Below, piece after piece: positions 43,135 to 50,485 of a DNA stretch of 64,000 nt (position 1 is the first letter of the stretch; each line of letters starts with the position of its first letter). A program made the translations under genes and the position numbers. The notes under the pieces are model-generated. The model searched no databases. It was given only the letters and a program-made list of their open reading frames with translations, and had not been told where the DNA came from. The stretch spans positions 1-64,000 of the forward strand of contig CAYUIS010000003.1 of the NCBI GenBank assembly GCA_964444825.1. The letters are read 5' to 3'. Origin of the DNA: CAYUIS01 sp964444825 (GTDB lineage Bacteria > Chloroflexota > Anaerolineae > B4-G1).

Positions 43135-44028
43135 ATGAGAAAACTGACAATTGTACTCGCTGGACTTGTGTTGACGGGCAGCTCCCTGGCATGCTGTATC
43201 ATGCCACAAATACCCGACATTGAGATCAACATGCCCGCCGTCGAAGTGGGAGATTTGCGGGAAGTACAGGAAGAGATCCCTCTCTCGGGCGCCGAATCGG
43301 CCACCGTCAAGATCAAGTTTGGCGCTGGCGAACTGAACATCGAGGCAGGAGATCCCGACTCACTGTTCGCCGGTCGTTTCCGTTACAATGTCGAGCAATG
43401 GAAACCGTCGGTGACCTACAAGGAAGGCGAACTGACGATCGAGCAGGGAGGGACCAAGAGAGAGTGGGGCATCCCAACCGGGAACACCCGCAACGAGTGG
43501 GAGCTCGAGTTCTCACCCCGGATACCGATCGAGATGAGGATCGACATCGGTGCGGGCGCGGGGAACCTGGACTTGAGCGGGCTGGGACTATCGGAACTCG
43601 ATCTGAGAATGGGTGCGGGGGACTTTCAGGTCAGGTTCAACGAGTCGAACCCGGTCGAAATGCGCGATCTGACGCTGGAGACAGGGGCCGCCAAGCTGGA
43701 CGTCAGGGGAATCGGCTACGCCAGTCCCGAGAAAGCGACCGTGAACGGAGGCGTGGGTGAGATCACGCTGGACCTTACGGGGACGTGGTCCAACTCGAGC
43801 GAGGTGGATATCACGGCCGGCGTCGGTTCCATCACCCTGCGCCTGCCCGACGACATTGGCGTGCAGGTCGAGACAGATGGTGGGCTGACAAACGTGGAGG
43901 CAGGGGAGTTCCGACGCACAGACGGCGCCTACGTGAATGACGCTTTTGGCGAGACAGAGGTAGAGTTACGCATCCACGTCACAACCGGCGTCGGCAATCT
44001 GCGGCTCGTCAGTGTATCGAACAACTAG
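43135..44028 (+). CDS. Lipoprotein with toast-rack (DUF4097/DUF2154-like) beta-solenoid domain
   Basis: 297 residues, AAGGAG before the ATG. Signal peptide with lipobox LTGSSLAC (Cys20), so probably lipid-anchored outside the cell membrane. The rest is a repetitive all-beta domain with recurring GAGELNIEAG, GAGAGNLDLSG, GAGDFQVRF, GGVGEITLDL, GVGSITLRLP and GVGNLRLVS units, typical of toast-rack/adhesin-like domains. No catalytic residue. These proteins often sit with ECF sigma systems and envelope-stress genes. Confidence 0.85.
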   Translation: MRKLTIVLAGLVLTGSSLACCIMPQIPDIEINMPAVEVGDLREVQEEIPLSGAESATVKIKFGAGELNIEAGDPDSLFAGRFRYNVEQWKPSVTYKEGELTIEQGGTKREWGIPTGNTRNEWELEFSPRIPIEMRIDIGAGAGNLDLSGLGLSELDLRMGAGDFQVRFNESNPVEMRDLTLETGAAKLDVRGIGYASPEKATVNGGVGEITLDLTGTWSNSSEVDITAGVGSITLRLPDDIGVQVETDGGLTNVEAGEFRRTDGAYVNDAFGETEVELRIHVTTGVGNLRLVSVSNN

Positions 44029-44052
44029 AATCACCGCCCGGAGGTAAGGTAT

Positions 44053-45195
44053 ATGAAAGCTAAACTTACAAAGAGACGATGGGCTATCCTGATCATGCTG
44101 GTGCTGGTAGCTTGTGCGCTGGTCCCAACCACACCGGCGCTGGCCGATGGCGGCCCTCCCGACCCAGGGGGTGAAGGTACCGTCATCTGGAACGAAGACT
44201 ATACGCTGGAAGAGGGAGAACAACTAGAAGGCGACCTGATCGTCTTTAACGGCAACGTGACGCTGGAAGAGGACAGCCAGGTCGAGGGGTCAGTCATCGT
44301 TTGGAACGGAAGCGCCAACATAGAGGGTTCTATCGCGGGTGACCTGGTTGTCTCCATCGGAGATATCCATCTTGGCCCCAGCGCCTCTGTGGATGGTCAG
44401 GTGGTGTGTACCTGGAACTGTGACGTCAAGCAGGACGAGGGTGCCCAAGTGGGCGGGGGCGTGTTCGAGGCCAATCCCTGGGAGGCATTGCGCCTGGACC
44501 ATGAACGGGGCGTTCCCATCCCGGTCCCCTCCCCCATCAGCTTTTGGGCATCGGCTCCGGGACAGGCTTTGGGTTGGATACTCAAGCTAGTGCGCACGGT
44601 GGCCGCCATTTTGGTCGTCGCTGCGGTCGCGGGGTTGGTGGCGCTGATCTGGCCTCAGCCTACAGCTCAGATCGGGCACACCGTGATAGAAGCGCCGTGG
44701 CAGAGCCTGGGCATCGGCTTCCTCACCGTGGTCTCGGCTACGGTGCTCATCGTCGTGCTGGCGATCACCATCTGTCTGTCACCCATTGCTCTCCTGGCGG
44801 CCCTGGCGCTGGGCGCAGCCGGCCTGTTCGGCTGGATCGGAGTCGGCGCGGTGGTCGGGGAACGGATGCTACAGGCACTCAAGGCCCGCGAGACTGAACC
44901 GATGTGGGCCGCCGCATTGGGCACGCTGGTGGTCACGGCGATCAGCTCAGGGTTGAGCATAGCCTTTTGCCTGGCGCCGCTCGGATGGCTCGCGACCTTG
45001 ATCGTGGGCTGTATGGGGTTGGGCGCTGTGGCGCTTACGCGGTTTGGTACGACGGCCTACGTCCCGACCACAGGCTCGGTCGATCCCCTCCCCACCCCCG
45101 CACCTGCGCCACCAGAGCCCGCACCAGTTGAGGAGATCGAGGAGCCCGAAGCTCCTGAGCCACCGGAAGACGAAGGGGAAAGCAGCGCGGAGTAG
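44053..45195 (+). CDS. Membrane protein with N-terminal bactofilin-like beta-solenoid
   Basis: 380 residues, GGAGG upstream. Signal peptide (about 1-32, ending ALADGG), then a short beta-solenoid of repeated EGDLIVFNGNVTLEEDSQVEGSVIVWNGSANIEGS type (about 55-145), resembling polymer-forming bactofilin-like domains but exported. Four hydrophobic segments follow (about 170-340), and the C-terminus is a Pro/Glu-rich tail. Separated by 24 nt from the toast-rack lipoprotein, so one operon. Likely an envelope structural or stress protein; function unknown. Confidence 0.82.
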   Translation: MKAKLTKRRWAILIMLVLVACALVPTTPALADGGPPDPGGEGTVIWNEDYTLEEGEQLEGDLIVFNGNVTLEEDSQVEGSVIVWNGSANIEGSIAGDLVVSIGDIHLGPSASVDGQVVCTWNCDVKQDEGAQVGGGVFEANPWEALRLDHERGVPIPVPSPISFWASAPGQALGWILKLVRTVAAILVVAAVAGLVALIWPQPTAQIGHTVIEAPWQSLGIGFLTVVSATVLIVVLAITICLSPIALLAALALGAAGLFGWIGVGAVVGERMLQALKARETEPMWAAALGTLVVTAISSGLSIAFCLAPLGWLATLIVGCMGLGAVALTRFGTTAYVPTTGSVDPLPTPAPAPPEPAPVEEIEEPEAPEPPEDEGESSAE

Positions 45196-45218
45196 GACGC
45201 GGCACACGCACAGACACC

Positions 45219-45252
45219 GGGGAGCCCGCAGATAGGGCTCCCCGTTTTATTT
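45219..45252 (+). terminator. Intrinsic terminator after the envelope-protein genes
   Basis: GGGGAGCCC-GCAGATA-GGGCTCCCC is a perfect 9-bp stem followed by GTTTTATTT. It lies 24 nt after the stop of the bactofilin-like gene. Confidence 0.93.
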
Positions 45253-45499
45253 GCAGGTGGTTGACGATAGCCCGCAAGAATCGCCCGCCGTATTCAGGTA
45301 TCGCCTTGATGTAATGTGTGTTCCTATCTGCTCCCAGCTCAGTATGCTCAGGGTCGTCATCAGTATACTATACTTCCCCCTTCTGTCCCGATCATAACAG
45401 TCAGAATGCACGATAGCTCTGGACCGCGTCAATCTCGTTGCAGAACGAATACAGTTTTGGGATATCGCCCCACCTTTGGATAAAACCGGCCGTTTTCGC
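45253..45499. other. Intergenic stretch without recognisable genes
   Basis: About 250 nt between the terminator and the FtsK-like gene's promoter. I see no convincing ORF, RNA gene or strong repeat in it. Confidence 0.6.
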
Positions 45500-45528
45500 T
45501 TGACAACCCCCGATTATCCTGGTATCAT
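45500..45528 (+). promoter_or_regulatory. Sigma70 promoter of the FtsK-like gene
   Basis: TTGACA (45500-45505), 17 nt, TATCAT (45523-45528). Transcription would start near 45535, giving a 118-nt leader before the ATG at 45653. Confidence 0.75.
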
Positions 45529-45537
45529 GCGAGATAT

Positions 45538-45551
45538 AGAACATTTGTTCT
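45538..45551. promoter_or_regulatory. Candidate LexA/SOS box
   Basis: AGAACATTTGTTCT is a perfect palindrome containing GAAC-N4-GTTC, the core of the Gram-positive LexA (DinR) operator, placed at about +3 to +16 of the FtsK-like gene's promoter, a typical repressor position. Confidence 0.5.
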
Positions 45552-45652
45552 AATCTCCGACATCTCGCCATCAGCTCGAGACAAGCGCCAACAGCCAAGA
45601 CCCACCCAACACATAGCACCTGAGCTGATGGCCTGGGACAAGGTCAGTCAAG

Positions 45653-46804
45653 ATGCGCAAAAAGCTCGAGTTCCAGGCGGACCGGATCGAGACGGTGCTA
45701 TCCGTGCACAAGATTCCAGCCCGGGTGACCGGCGGCACGGTGACGCCCCGATGGGTACGTTTCCAGGTGTTGCCCGCCGTGGGCGCCAAGATCTCCAAGA
45801 TCAGAGGGCTGAGTGAGGAGTTGGCCGCTGCGCTCGGCGCGCGCAACTGCCGCGTGTCGAGGCGTGGGGCCGCCGTCGCCGTCGAGATTCCGCGCGACGA
45901 CCCCCAGGCAGTCCGCCTGCTGCCCCTGCTCCGCCAACTCAACGACGGCGACAAAACGGAGGGCACTATCCCAGCGGTGACCGGTATCCTGGGTATCGCC
46001 GAGGACGGCGCGCCCCTGCTCATTCGCCTGCCCTCCCCCGACGTGGCGCACATCCTGGTGGCAGGGACGACCGGATCGGGAAAGACGACGCTCTTGCAAA
46101 GTATGATCCTCAGCCTGGCGATGGTCAACACAGCCTGTAGTGGTCAGTCCCGGGCCTGCGGCTCCCAATTGAGCATACTCCTGCTGGACCCCAAAGGTCA
46201 CGCCTTTGCCCCCTTCGAAGGACTGCCTCACCTGGCGCGCCCGATCATCCGGGACGTGGAGGAGGCAACCGAGGCCCTGCAGAGCCTGGTACGCCTGATG
46301 GAGCGCCGCAGTGCCTCCCCCACCCCTCCGGGAGGAGACAATCCATCGTCAGGGCAGCCGCGCATCGTGTTGGTGATCGACGAGTTAGCCGACCTGCTGA
46401 TGGTCGGTGGCAAACGAATACAACAGGCCCTCACCCGCCTGACCCAGCGCGGGCGGGAGGCTGGCATCCACGTCATCGCCGCCACCCAGAAACCAACGGC
46501 CGCCGTCCTGGGCTCGCTGATCAAGGCAAACTTTCCGGTGCGGCTTGTGGGGCGGGTGACGAGCGCCGAAGATGCGCGCACGGCCACCGGTTGGAGCGGC
46601 ACCGGAGCCGAGCGATTGCTGGGACGGGGGGATTTCCTGGCGGTGGCGGAGGGACGAGTGGTCAGATTCCAGGCAGCGCACATCTCCCAGGAAGAGATCC
46701 GGGAGATCGTAGACCAGATGGAACGAGACGCGAGACGATTGACGGAATCAGATCTGCTTCAACCGGTGAGGCAACTCCGGGACAGTTTTGGAGGGGGGAG
46801 GTAA
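45653..46804 (+). CDS. FtsK/SpoIIIE-type DNA translocase domain protein
   Basis: 383 residues. FtsK/SpoIIIE ATPase with Walker A VAGTTGSGKTTLLQSMIL (about residues 138-155), LLLDPKGHAFAPFEGLPHL, Walker B IVLVIDELADLLMVG, and the HVIAATQKPTAAVLGSLIKANFPVRLVGRV motif. It has no membrane segments and no gamma DNA-reading domain, so it is not the septal FtsK; such short soluble homologues are found with mobile elements, plasmids and phages or as DNA-damage proteins. A possible LexA box lies at its promoter. A small membrane protein gene follows 2 nt after it and may provide membrane attachment. Confidence 0.85.
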   Translation: MRKKLEFQADRIETVLSVHKIPARVTGGTVTPRWVRFQVLPAVGAKISKIRGLSEELAAALGARNCRVSRRGAAVAVEIPRDDPQAVRLLPLLRQLNDGDKTEGTIPAVTGILGIAEDGAPLLIRLPSPDVAHILVAGTTGSGKTTLLQSMILSLAMVNTACSGQSRACGSQLSILLLDPKGHAFAPFEGLPHLARPIIRDVEEATEALQSLVRLMERRSASPTPPGGDNPSSGQPRIVLVIDELADLLMVGGKRIQQALTRLTQRGREAGIHVIAATQKPTAAVLGSLIKANFPVRLVGRVTSAEDARTATGWSGTGAERLLGRGDFLAVAEGRVVRFQAAHISQEEIREIVDQMERDARRLTESDLLQPVRQLRDSFGGGR

Positions 46805-46806
46805 AG

Positions 46807-47202
46807 ATGGATAGGAGATCAGATTCGGTCAACCGATGGGCTCGAATCAGGACCTTTGCTGGACTCGCCGGGATCGCCTTTGCCGTGACGCTGGCGCTGG
46901 TGATTGGCAATCGCCTGAGCGATGAGGCGCTGGCCGTTTTGGCCGGCGCGGCGTGCGGGGTCGGGGCAGCGATTCCCACCAGTTTACTCATCGTCGCCAT
47001 CACGCAACGGCCACACAAGCAGTCGTCCGCCGATCACCCACACGCGTACCCCCCCGTGGTCGTGATCGCGCCCCCCGGTTCGGGGCAGCAGACGGACGCG
47101 TGGAACCACGTCCCACCATCAATGATCCCACCGATGGAGCGCAACTTTAGCGTGGTGGGAGGCGCAGAGACAGACACCGAATCACCGGGATATACCAATT
47201 GA
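46807..47202 (+). CDS. Small membrane protein partner of the FtsK-like ATPase
   Basis: 131 residues from ATG 46807, GGAGG upstream overlapping the end of the ATPase gene. Two hydrophobic segments (about 16-35, FAGLAGIAFAVTLALVIGN, and 41-62, ALAVLAGAACGVGAAIPTS) predict a membrane hairpin; the C-terminal half is Pro/Ser-rich and cytoplasmic or extracytoplasmic. No recognised family. Position implies that it acts with the translocase. Confidence 0.65.
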   Translation: MDRRSDSVNRWARIRTFAGLAGIAFAVTLALVIGNRLSDEALAVLAGAACGVGAAIPTSLLIVAITQRPHKQSSADHPHAYPPVVVIAPPGSGQQTDAWNHVPPSMIPPMERNFSVVGGAETDTESPGYTN

Positions 47203-47249
47203 GGAGCCTATCGATCCAGTCGGACGAGGTGCATCGCACCAGTAACAGC

Positions 47250-48170
47250 CTATTCGGGCCGGTCGGGATAGAAATCAATCACCTTCTGTCCCCCCGCGCT
47301 AGACTGCGCCGCGGTCCGCCCCCTCACGTCCTCGGGCACGAACGCCACACCAGCAGTCCCTTGTATGGCCTGTGTCAATGTCTCCAGCGGCAGAGCCAGG
47401 CCGATCAAAGTGCGCGACTCGGTCACGACAAAACGAGGTGCATCCGGTCTTCCCACCAGAGCCGACCGTGCCGGGTCCCAGACCAGGAAATAACCCTCAT
47501 ACGCGCCCCTGGTGTCGTTGTAAGAAACCCCGATGGCCGCTTCGTATCCCAGGTCTGGATTGATCTGAGCCGTGCCTACCGGACGACCCGTGGCCGCGTC
47601 ACCGTCCACATCCAGCACAAAGACCCAATCTGTCAAAACGGGGGGAGGGTCAGGAATGGGATCGTAGAACGAGAGCCACAGCAAAAGCTCACCTTCGCTC
47701 GCCCACTGGGCCAGTTCAACGGGAACTCGCTCGTCTGGCTGAAGCGACAGCCGTAGATCAAGGTCAACATTGGCAGACCGAATATCCACGCCTCCAGGCG
47801 CTCCCTCGACCAGCGCCCCACTGCCATAGACTTCAACATCCCCTTGCAGGTCGAACACCGGTGTGGGAGACGGCTCCGGCAACGGGGAGAGGGTCGGAGA
47901 TGGTGACAGGGTCGGTGCTTCGGTCGGGGCAAGCGCCTCAGTTTGCTCTGGAACGTTCGTCAGCACGGCAGTAGGCATCGGCGTGGAAGTAGGTAGAGCA
48001 ACAGCGGTAGGGGTCGAAGTGCTCACCGCCAGCTTTGATGAGGCAGGCCAAAACGTCCGCGCGAGCATAACACCCGCAATACACAGGACAAGAAAACCGA
48101 TAACGCCCACTGACGCCAGCCGAACCGTCCTGGCACGTTGTTGAGCCTCAAACTCGCGGTATTCGCGCAT
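47250..48170 (-). CDS. Membrane-anchored protein with Pro/Thr-rich stalk and extracytoplasmic beta-domain
   Basis: About 306 residues from ATG 48170 (ATG 48176 is two codons earlier; a weak AGGA precedes both). One transmembrane helix (about 18-40, LASVGVIGFLVLCIAGVML), a low-complexity linker of Ser, Thr, Pro and Ala (about 50-105) and a beta-rich domain (about 110-300) with repeated VDLDLRLSL, LLWLSFYDPIPDPPPVLTDWVFVLDVDGDAATG, resembling carbohydrate-binding or CBM9-like domains of unknown ligand. Convergent with the FtsK-like operon. Confidence 0.75.
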   Translation of the reverse strand: MREYREFEAQQRARTVRLASVGVIGFLVLCIAGVMLARTFWPASSKLAVSTSTPTAVALPTSTPMPTAVLTNVPEQTEALAPTEAPTLSPSPTLSPLPEPSPTPVFDLQGDVEVYGSGALVEGAPGGVDIRSANVDLDLRLSLQPDERVPVELAQWASEGELLLWLSFYDPIPDPPPVLTDWVFVLDVDGDAATGRPVGTAQINPDLGYEAAIGVSYNDTRGAYEGYFLVWDPARSALVGRPDAPRFVVTESRTLIGLALPLETLTQAIQGTAGVAFVPEDVRGRTAAQSSAGGQKVIDFYPDRPE

Positions 48171-48253
48171 GATCATCCGTTTCCTATTGTTTTTGGCCTA
48201 CAGCACCAAAGGCAACCTCATCGCCACGGTGCACCCACTATGACCTGGCACAC

Positions 48254-48282
48254 AGTATAAAGCAAGCTTGCGCAAACGTCAA
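48254..48282 (-). promoter_or_regulatory. Promoter of the membrane-anchored protein gene
   Basis: On the minus strand TTGACG (48282-48277), 17 nt, TATACT (48259-48254), about 75 nt before the start codon. Well-spaced sigma70 type. Confidence 0.7.
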
Positions 48283-48309
48283 AGCACAGCAGCTTGTGAT
48301 TTTGCCCAC

Positions 48310-48338
48310 TTGACAGGGTAAACTGCTCAGTGTATAAT
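48310..48338 (+). promoter_or_regulatory. Consensus promoter of the split-kinase/AOR gene block
   Basis: TTGACA (48310-48315), exactly 17 nt, TATAAT (48333-48338). Both hexamers are perfect. Start of transcription about 48345, immediately before or in three tandem TCGATAA repeats. Confidence 0.85.
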
Positions 48339-48346
48339 GCGAATGC

Positions 48347-48367
48347 TCGATAATCGATAATCGATAA
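48347..48367. repeat. Three tandem TCGATAA heptamers at the transcription start
   Basis: TCGATAA occurs three times head to tail from 48347 to 48367, right at the expected +1 of the preceding promoter. Its position fits an operator or an initially-transcribed-region control, for example by the GntR-type regulator of the cluster, but no consensus matches. Confidence 0.55.
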
Positions 48368-48672
48368 TCAGAGATTACGCGTGCACTCTGTTCTGCAAGG
48401 TTGTGATGTCTTCTGTTTCACAATCACAAGTTGCCCCACCAACGTATAAGAAAGTGCTATTCCAAGTTAACCCCATGTCTCACCAAGAGCCGTAACGCTG
48501 TCCTTTTCGCTTCGACATACTGCGGTGAGGCTCTAACTATGTTGTCAAGAAAGGAGGACACCATCGCGAAACCACAGGGCTGACGAGGGTTGTGCAGCGT
48601 GACAAGCAATCACGCAGTCGGTGATTCCGTAATGGGCCAAGGCCCACAAAACCCACGAGGAGGTATACACAA
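48368..48672 (+). other. Long structured mRNA leader before the swivelling-domain gene
   Basis: About 305 nt without a convincing gene. It can form GCGTGA-caagcaa-TCACGC (48597-48615) and TGGGCC-AA-GGCCCA (48633-48646), the latter ending 11 nt before the GAGGAGG ribosome-binding site. CTCACC (48479-48484) and AGAGCC (48486-48491) are complementary to overlapping parts of GGTGAGGCTCT (48524-48534), so they are mutually exclusive. A short ORF of 27 codons (48408-48491) has no codon bias. It may be a riboswitch or attenuator; no known class is recognised. Confidence 0.45.
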
Positions 48673-50370
48673 ATGACAGATCCAAATGAGGTTCTAGGCA
48701 CATTTTTCGGCGACGATGAATTCCCGGTCGAGTGGGAAAGCGAGGAAGAGAAGAGTCTGTTCTGGTTCTATGACGACAACCATTGCCCCCGTCCGATCTC
48801 GCCCATGTTCTGGAGCTTGAATGGCTGGTGGGGACCGACGCTGGATTATATGTACCGGCGTTTTGGCTTCCCCCTCGGCAAGGCGTGGATCGGCAAGCGC
48901 GTCAACGGCTACCTGTACAGCGCCATCGTGCCACGCGAGGCCGAGTCGGCAGGTATGCTTGGCCCATACTATATGTGGATCATGTCCACCTACGCCAGCA
49001 ATTTCCTGGACTGGTGGAATGACCGCTATCTGCCCGAAATCGCCCGCAACTTTGAATACCTGGACACCTACCCCACCGAGGAAGCCTCTCTTCAGGAATT
49101 GATGGTCTATCTGGAGGAAGCCATCGACATCCAGGAGCGGCACTTTCGTCTGCACTGGATCCTGAACCTGGCCCAATTCCAGTCCTCGATGGACCTCCAA
49201 GCGGCCGTGGGCGAGGTCGTCGGCGAGGTGGATCCCGCCCTCGTCGGTCGGATCTTGATCTCAATCAAGGACCGCAACTGGGACAGCCTGGATGCTCTTT
49301 GGAAGCTCAAGGAACAGGTGAAAGCCGATTCAGAGTTGAAGGCGACCTTTGAGGCTGGGGAAACCGCATCCGTCATCATACCCGAGCTGGAAAAGAGCGA
49401 AAAGGGCAAAGCCTTCTTGGCGGATGTGGAAGCCTACTGCAAAGAGTACGGCGTCAAGCCCTCATTGTACCCCCACGAATACGTCAACAAGCTGTGGGTC
49501 GAGGACTTTACACCCGCCGTCGAGACAGTCAAGGGCTACCTGGCTGCCGATTACGACTTTCCTTCCGAGTACCAGCATATGGTGGACGACCACTATGCGG
49601 CCATCGAGGAACTCAAGGCATTGGTGCCTGATACAGCTTCGCCTGAGCAACGGGAGAAACTGGAAACCGCCGTCGAACTGGCCACCCGTATGATGCCCCT
49701 CACTCCCGACCACCACTTCTACATGGATCAGGGCACATTCTCCCGAATGCGCCTCGTCCTGCTGGCGGTCGCCCGCCGCATGGTCAAAGAAGGACTGCTA
49801 AAGGACGCAGAGGACATCATGTTCCTGGAGTACGATCAGTTGCGCGCCTATGTGGCCAACCCTGATGGCTATGACGGTCAGGCCGTGATCAAGGCTGGGC
49901 GCGGCGCCTACGACAAGGCACACCAGATTCGCCCGCGCGGCTGGGTCGGTACCGTGACCCACTGGGCGATGTACGAAGAGCCCTACCACACCCTCTGGGG
50001 CTGGCCCCAGCGCTGGGAACGCGCCCAGGCAGGCGAAGATGTGATCGAGGGGGTGGTGAAAGGTCTTCCGGCCGCGGCTGGCGTCGTGGAAGGCGTCGCC
50101 CGGGTGGTAGTTGGGACCGAGGACTTTGACAAAGTGAAGCGCGGCGACATCCTGGTCTGCATCATGACCAACCCAGCCTGGGTGGTGCTCTTTAGCAAGG
50201 TCAAGGGCGTGGTCACCGACACCGGGGGCGTGCTGTGCCACACGGCCGTCGTGGCGCGCGAGTTCGGTATCCCGGGCGTGGTGGGAACCGGCGACGCGAC
50301 CCATCGCATCAAGACGGGCGATCACATCCGCGTGAACGGCAGCACCGGCATCGTCGACATCTTGGCTTAG
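48673..50370 (+). CDS. PEP-utilising-enzyme swivelling-domain protein, phenylphosphate synthase alpha-like
   Basis: 565 residues, GAGGAGG before the ATG. The C-terminus (about 455-565) is the phospho-histidine swivelling domain of the PEP synthase/PPDK family, with VTDTGGVLCHTAVVAREFG and the phosphorylated His at 523. The first 350 residues (LDYMYRRFGFPLGKAWIGKRVNGYLY, and a helical region) resemble the alpha subunit of phenylphosphate synthase from anaerobic phenol degraders, which likewise lacks the ATP-grasp and PEP-binding domains. The matching ATP-grasp half is encoded at 57914. The pair would transfer a phosphate from ATP through the His to an acceptor; phenol is one candidate, but the true substrate is unknown. 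Confidence 0.78.
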   Translation: MTDPNEVLGTFFGDDEFPVEWESEEEKSLFWFYDDNHCPRPISPMFWSLNGWWGPTLDYMYRRFGFPLGKAWIGKRVNGYLYSAIVPREAESAGMLGPYYMWIMSTYASNFLDWWNDRYLPEIARNFEYLDTYPTEEASLQELMVYLEEAIDIQERHFRLHWILNLAQFQSSMDLQAAVGEVVGEVDPALVGRILISIKDRNWDSLDALWKLKEQVKADSELKATFEAGETASVIIPELEKSEKGKAFLADVEAYCKEYGVKPSLYPHEYVNKLWVEDFTPAVETVKGYLAADYDFPSEYQHMVDDHYAAIEELKALVPDTASPEQREKLETAVELATRMMPLTPDHHFYMDQGTFSRMRLVLLAVARRMVKEGLLKDAEDIMFLEYDQLRAYVANPDGYDGQAVIKAGRGAYDKAHQIRPRGWVGTVTHWAMYEEPYHTLWGWPQRWERAQAGEDVIEGVVKGLPAAAGVVEGVARVVVGTEDFDKVKRGDILVCIMTNPAWVVLFSKVKGVVTDTGGVLCHTAVVAREFGIPGVVGTGDATHRIKTGDHIRVNGSTGIVDILA

Positions 50371-50485
50371 GAATAGGATTCGAACCCAGCTTTTTCGGTC
50401 CTTACACGCAGAATGGGTCTGGGGAGAACCAGTGCCCCGGACCCATGTTTTGGACGGATGGGTTCCTTATGAAAGGTCACAGACT

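Noticed and set aside
48408..48491. 27-codon ORF in the leader of the catabolic block as a leader peptide
   Set aside because: No codon bias toward any amino acid and a weak ribosome-binding site; not enough to call attenuation.
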